Shown piece after piece: positions 60,933 to 64,000 of a stretch of 64,000 bases of DNA. This stretch comes from Colivivens sp963626085 (lineage in GTDB: Bacteria > Bacteroidota > Bacteroidia > Bacteroidales > Bacteroidaceae). The notes under the pieces are model-generated. The model did no database searches and was not told the origin of the DNA. It saw only the letters and a list, made by a program, of their open reading frames with translations. Every line of letters begins with the position of its first letter. Positions within the stretch are counted from its first letter, which is position 1. The translations under genes were made by a program, and so were the position numbers. The DNA lies in assembly GCA_963626085.1 (NCBI GenBank), contig CAVFVJ010000015.1:1-64000 (forward strand), read 5' to 3'.

Positions 60933-62522
60933 CACCACCTTCCAGTCTTCCACCGTCCGTGAGTCCTTGTTCATGCTGACCCCGACCCTGACGATGCGTC
61001 TGCCATCTGTCTTGTACGCATCAGCATAACCCTTCTCGTCAATCTGTCTGAGTGCATCCTCCGCACTGCCTCCTGCCTTCAGCTCAATCACGTAGATGGT
61101 GTCGTGCATGAAGACCACCACATCCACACGTCCACCGGCAACCTTCACCTGTGTCTGCACGTACACGTTGAGCATGGAGAAAATCAAGTAGAACGTGTAT
61201 TCGTAGAACCCTTCGGCATTGGCTGCCTCCGCCAGTTTCTTCTTGAAGCCCTCCACGTAGGGGATGCTTGCGAGGTACGACTGCATGTGGCTCATGGCAA
61301 GGTCGATGTCGTGTCCAAGTAATGCTGTCCAGAATTTTGCAGCGAAGCCCATCTGTACATCGCAACTGTTTACACCAACATATATCGGCAACAGTCCCTT
61401 GACGTAACCAACCCGTACCTCCTCGTTCGGAAACGAAAGGACGTAGGAACGTGTGAGATGATTGTAATCCTTTATCGTGAGGTAACCGCTTTGGTAGAGT
61501 AGCGGCAGGGCGTTCTGCATATTCTCCGTAGGCTGGTCGAACGCTTCAGCCGGCACTTCCAACTTTTCCAGTGACGTGATGTCCGTACCGAAATGCTGTA
61601 GCTGACGTATGAGATAGGTGGGAGTACCACTCTCGAACCAGTAGTTATTCATTTCTTGGTCTATGAACGCATTCAGCAGACTGAATGGATTGAAGACGTT
61701 AGTAGTGCCCGATGAGAAGCGGTAACCGTCATACATGAACTTGATCTTCATGTACATCTCGTCTGGAGTCAGTCCATAGACCTCCGCCATTTGTCTCAAA
61801 TCCTCTGCAAAAACCGACAGGACCTCGTCCTCCGTGAAACCGCAGATGGTGGAGAAGCGTGGAATGAGCGTCACGTTCTTTATATTGTTGATAGTGGAGA
61901 AGATGCTGAGCTGCGAGAACTTGGTTATTCCAGTGATAAAGCAGAACTTGATGTACTGTTCATTCGCTTTCAATGGTTGGTAGAACTCCTGCAGTGTCTC
62001 GCGACGGACTTCCAACCGTGTGTCATCGTGAAGCACATCGAGCAGCGGAGCATCGTACTCGTCGATGATGACTGCCACCTGCTTTCCCGACTGTTCGTAA
62101 GCCCTCCGTATCAGTCCTCCAAGTCGCATACCAGGGGAAGTCTCGTTGGGGTCTGAACCATAAGTCCTCTCGTACAGCCCCACCTGTAGTCCAAGGGCGT
62201 TCCTCACTCCGTCCTCGTTTAGATGCTTGGCAGTGCTGAGGTCGAAGTGGAAGGTTGGGTACTGCGTCCACTCCTGTTCCATGTCCGCAATCTTCAGCCC
62301 TGCAAACAAGTCCCGTTCACCCTTGAAGTACGACTCCAGTGTGGATGTGAGCAGAGACTTACCGAACCGCCTGGGGCGGCTCATGAAGATGAACTTGGCA
62401 TAGTGGACCATTTTCCACACAAGGTCGGTCTTGTCTACATACACGTAATTGTTTCTGACAATCTCAGAGAACGTCTGAATCCCAATCGGGTACTTTCTTC
62501 TTTGCAGTTCCATAAGGACCAT
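60915..62522 (-). CDS. AAA-ATPase-like protein with PD-(D/E)XK nuclease-like C-terminus
   Basis: About 535 aa, of the AAA-ATPase-like plus DUF1703 family that is abundant in Bacteroidota and has no proven function. The N-terminus YPIGIQTFSEIVRNNYVYVDKTD leads to a P-loop-like SRPRRFGKSLLTS. The C-terminus carries a PD-(D/E)XK core with Asp in GGRVDVVVF and E-x-K in YVIELKAGG. The start is ATG 62522 or 62513; a frame from 62573 is excluded because a promoter lies inside it. It overlaps the EamA gene by 18 bp. Confidence 0.88.
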   Translation of the reverse strand: MVLMELQRRKYPIGIQTFSEIVRNNYVYVDKTDLVWKMVHYAKFIFMSRPRRFGKSLLTSTLESYFKGERDLFAGLKIADMEQEWTQYPTFHFDLSTAKHLNEDGVRNALGLQVGLYERTYGSDPNETSPGMRLGGLIRRAYEQSGKQVAVIIDEYDAPLLDVLHDDTRLEVRRETLQEFYQPLKANEQYIKFCFITGITKFSQLSIFSTINNIKNVTLIPRFSTICGFTEDEVLSVFAEDLRQMAEVYGLTPDEMYMKIKFMYDGYRFSSGTTNVFNPFSLLNAFIDQEMNNYWFESGTPTYLIRQLQHFGTDITSLEKLEVPAEAFDQPTENMQNALPLLYQSGYLTIKDYNHLTRSYVLSFPNEEVRVGYVKGLLPIYVGVNSCDVQMGFAAKFWTALLGHDIDLAMSHMQSYLASIPYVEGFKKKLAEAANAEGFYEYTFYLIFSMLNVYVQTQVKVAGGRVDVVVFMHDTIYVIELKAGGSAEDALRQIDEKGYADAYKTDGRRIVRVGVSMNKDSRTVEDWKVVSESLS

Positions 62523-62538
62523 GTTTATTATACCACTG

Positions 62539-62569
62539 CAAAAGTAGTAAAAAACGAGGGAACTGCAAA
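62539..62569 (-). promoter_or_regulatory. Promoter of the AAA-ATPase gene
   Basis: On the minus strand TTTG (62566-62569), a 19-bp spacer and TACTTTTG (62539-62546) match the Bacteroidota consensus at both boxes. Transcription would start near 62533, just before the ATGs at 62522 and 62513, so the leader is very short. Confidence 0.65.
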
Positions 62570-62591
62570 GCAAAACGGCATTTTAAAACTA

Positions 62592-62624
62592 CAGCCCATT
62601 GAATTACCAAGATTCAATGGGCTG
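62592..62624 (-). terminator. Terminator hairpin after pgi
   Basis: CAGCCCATTGAAT (62592-62604) is perfectly complementary to ATTCAATGGGCTG (62612-62624) around a 7-base loop. Read on the minus strand it lies 31 bp past the pgi stop and is followed by a T-rich TAGTTTTAAAAT. It separates pgi from the AAA-ATPase promoter. Confidence 0.75.
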
Positions 62625-62654
62625 CATATATATGATATAAGGTATAAGTCAACC

Positions 62655-63992
62655 TTATTCCGCCAGTTTCTTTTGGATAGCAACGCTCTCAGCTTCGTAT
62701 CCAGGTTTGTTGAGCAAGGCAAACATGTTCTTCTTGTAAGCCTCCACACCAGGCTGGTTGAACGGATTGACACCGAGTACCAGTCCACTGATACCGCACG
62801 CCTTTTCGAAGAAATAAATCAACTGACCTATATTATACTCGTCGAGTTGTGGAATGGTGATTCTCAAGTTCGGCACGCCACCGTCCACATGCGCCAGTTG
62901 TGTGCCAAGCTCTGCCATGTGGTTCACCTCGTCCACATGCTTTCCTGCAAGGAAGTTCAGTCCGTCGAGATTCTCCTCGTCTGACGGCACAGTCAGGCTA
63001 CTGTTAGGCTTGTCGATGGAGATGACTGTCTCGAAGATAGTACGCTCACCGTCCTGAATCCACTGTCCCATGGAGTGCAGGTCTGTAGAGAAGTCCACTG
63101 AAGCAGGGAAGATACCCTTGTGGTCCTTACCCTCACTCTCTCCGTAGAGTTGTTTCCACCACTCAGCCACGTAATGCAACTTCGGCTGGTAGTTCACGAG
63201 AATCTCCACTTTCTTGCCTGCGGCATAAAGCGCATTGCGGGTAGCTGCATACACTGCACACGGGTTCTGTCCGAACGGAACAGAGATATCACAAGCCTTC
63301 TCCATATCCTGCGCACCTTTGACAAGTTGCGCTATGTCATAACCGGCACAGGCAATCGGGAGCAAGCCCACAGGCGTGAGTACAGAGAAGCGTCCGCCCA
63401 CATTGTCCGGGATGATGAATGACTTGTATCCTTCCTTGTCGGCAGTGGTGCGAGCGGCACCTTTCTTCGCATCTGTAATCGCCACAATCACTTTCTTTGA
63501 CAGTTCCTTACCCATCTGTTCCTCGCACAGTTTGCGCATGAGACGGAAGGTGATGGCTGTCTCGGTAGTAGTACCCGACTTACTTATGTTGATCACTCCG
63601 AACTTGACGCCCTTAAGGTAGTCTATGAGTTCAGACAGATAATCTTCACTTATGTTGTTACCAGCAAAAAGGATACGTGGACCGTTTGCTTTCTTCAGCC
63701 ATGTAAAGTTGTCATCGAGAGCAGCTATCACTGCCTTTGCACCGAGATAACTACCTCCGATACCAGCCACAACCACTGCGTCACAGTTGTCTCTGAGTAC
63801 CTTTGCTGTCGCATTGATTTCTTCAATAAATTCGGGTGTCACCTGTGTAGGCAGGTGAAGCCATCCGAGGAAGTCATTACCTGCACACGTACCCTGTTCG
63901 AGTGCCTGCTGGGCTGCGTTCACTTCCTTCTCATACTGTTCTACAGCCCCTGCAGCAAGGAATTTCCCTGCTTTGTTGATTTCCAGTTTCAT
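62655..63992 (-). CDS. pgi: Glucose-6-phosphate isomerase
   Basis: Interconverts glucose-6-phosphate and fructose-6-phosphate. The 445-aa length fits the shorter form found in Firmicutes and Bacteroidota. The signature segments include VVAGIGGSYLGAKAVIAAL, FGVINISKSGTTTETAITF and GLVLGVNPFNQPGVEAYKK with the conserved active-site Gln and Lys region. Only 8 bp upstream of its ATG remain in the window, so its promoter is not visible. A strong hairpin follows its stop. Confidence 0.97.
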   Translation of the reverse strand: MKLEINKAGKFLAAGAVEQYEKEVNAAQQALEQGTCAGNDFLGWLHLPTQVTPEFIEEINATAKVLRDNCDAVVVAGIGGSYLGAKAVIAALDDNFTWLKKANGPRILFAGNNISEDYLSELIDYLKGVKFGVINISKSGTTTETAITFRLMRKLCEEQMGKELSKKVIVAITDAKKGAARTTADKEGYKSFIIPDNVGGRFSVLTPVGLLPIACAGYDIAQLVKGAQDMEKACDISVPFGQNPCAVYAATRNALYAAGKKVEILVNYQPKLHYVAEWWKQLYGESEGKDHKGIFPASVDFSTDLHSMGQWIQDGERTIFETVISIDKPNSSLTVPSDEENLDGLNFLAGKHVDEVNHMAELGTQLAHVDGGVPNLRITIPQLDEYNIGQLIYFFEKACGISGLVLGVNPFNQPGVEAYKKNMFALLNKPGYEAESVAIQKKLAE

Positions 63993-64000
63993 GTTAATAG

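Noticed and set aside
1..64000. tRNA, rRNA, prophage or insertion-sequence genes
   Set aside because: I looked for CCA-ended cloverleaf-like stretches, rRNA-like sequence, and transposase or integrase motifs and saw none; a dedicated search would be more sensitive.

Overview
The window looks like chromosomal core DNA from a Bacteroidales bacterium, most likely Prevotellaceae or a near relative. The evidence is a short RpoD-type sigma factor lacking region 1.1, repeated promoters of the Bacteroidota type (TTTG, 19-20 bp, TAnnTTTG) in place of -35/-10 boxes, a six-gene Na+-translocating NADH:quinone reductase operon, a lipoprotein TamA-like protein, a DPP5-type peptidase and the Bacteroidota-only DUF6452/DUF6048 pair. 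The anaerobic ribonucleotide reductase and Na+-NQR point to an anaerobe that drives transport with a sodium gradient. The genus call is an inference. I see no rRNA, tRNA, CRISPR array, prophage or insertion sequence.

Layout. 1-417: a leftward promoter at the edge, a degenerate repeat array and three hairpins. 418-6290 (-): nqrABCDEF. 6828-10186 (+): nrdD, nrdG and the GTPase engB. 10255-15991: a hexuronate/pectin group (uxaA, a HAD phosphatase, uxaB, a PL10 pectate lyase) interrupted by a convergent tRNA methyltransferase gene. 16028-18610 (-): a C11 protease lipoprotein, a small exported protein and rpoD. 18713-20767 (+): nth and pgk. 20813-26799 (+): a tightly packed set of solute-binding-like lipoprotein, TPR protein, SpoU methyltransferase and TamL-like protein. 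26992-37415 (+): aspS, yidC, dpp5, an MFSD1-like MFS carrier and two POT carriers, which reads as a peptide-salvage operon attached to two housekeeping genes. 37418-39622: an SDR gene, a 0.56-kb gap with a palindrome cluster, and a GH16 glucanase. 39638-42296 (-): an AraC regulator behind a DXS-like gene. 42406-49069 (-): glnS, a TPR gene, phoH, purC, menG and aroE, largely overlapping. 49406-54723 (+): a seven-gene set from a DUF4199 protein through a glycosyltransferase, DUF6452, DUF6048, mntP and apbE to a Crp-family regulator. 54773-60932 (+): M3 peptidase, a small lipoprotein, dCMP deaminase, a CtpA-like protease, 5-formyl-THF cyclo-ligase and an EamA carrier. 60915-63992 (-): an AAA-ATPase/PD-(D/E)XK protein and pgi.

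How the parts connect. ApbE (52946) is the enzyme class that attaches FMN to NqrB and NqrC, and MenG makes the menaquinone that Na+-NQR reduces. DPP5 releases dipeptides that the MFSD1-like and POT carriers could import. The pectate lyase, UxaB and UxaA cover the start and later steps of galacturonate use, but UxaC and the KDG kinase and aldolase are not in the window.

The items most worth checking are: the DPP5/MFSD1-like/POT/POT module, in which one POT lacks the first Glu of the ExxER motif; the DXS-like enzyme, which lacks residues expected for triose-phosphate binding; an unusual Cys in the NqrB flavinylation motif; the palindrome cluster at 38496-38575; and the AAA-ATPase/nuclease-like protein. 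I did not find a convincing multi-gene system of a wholly unknown kind.
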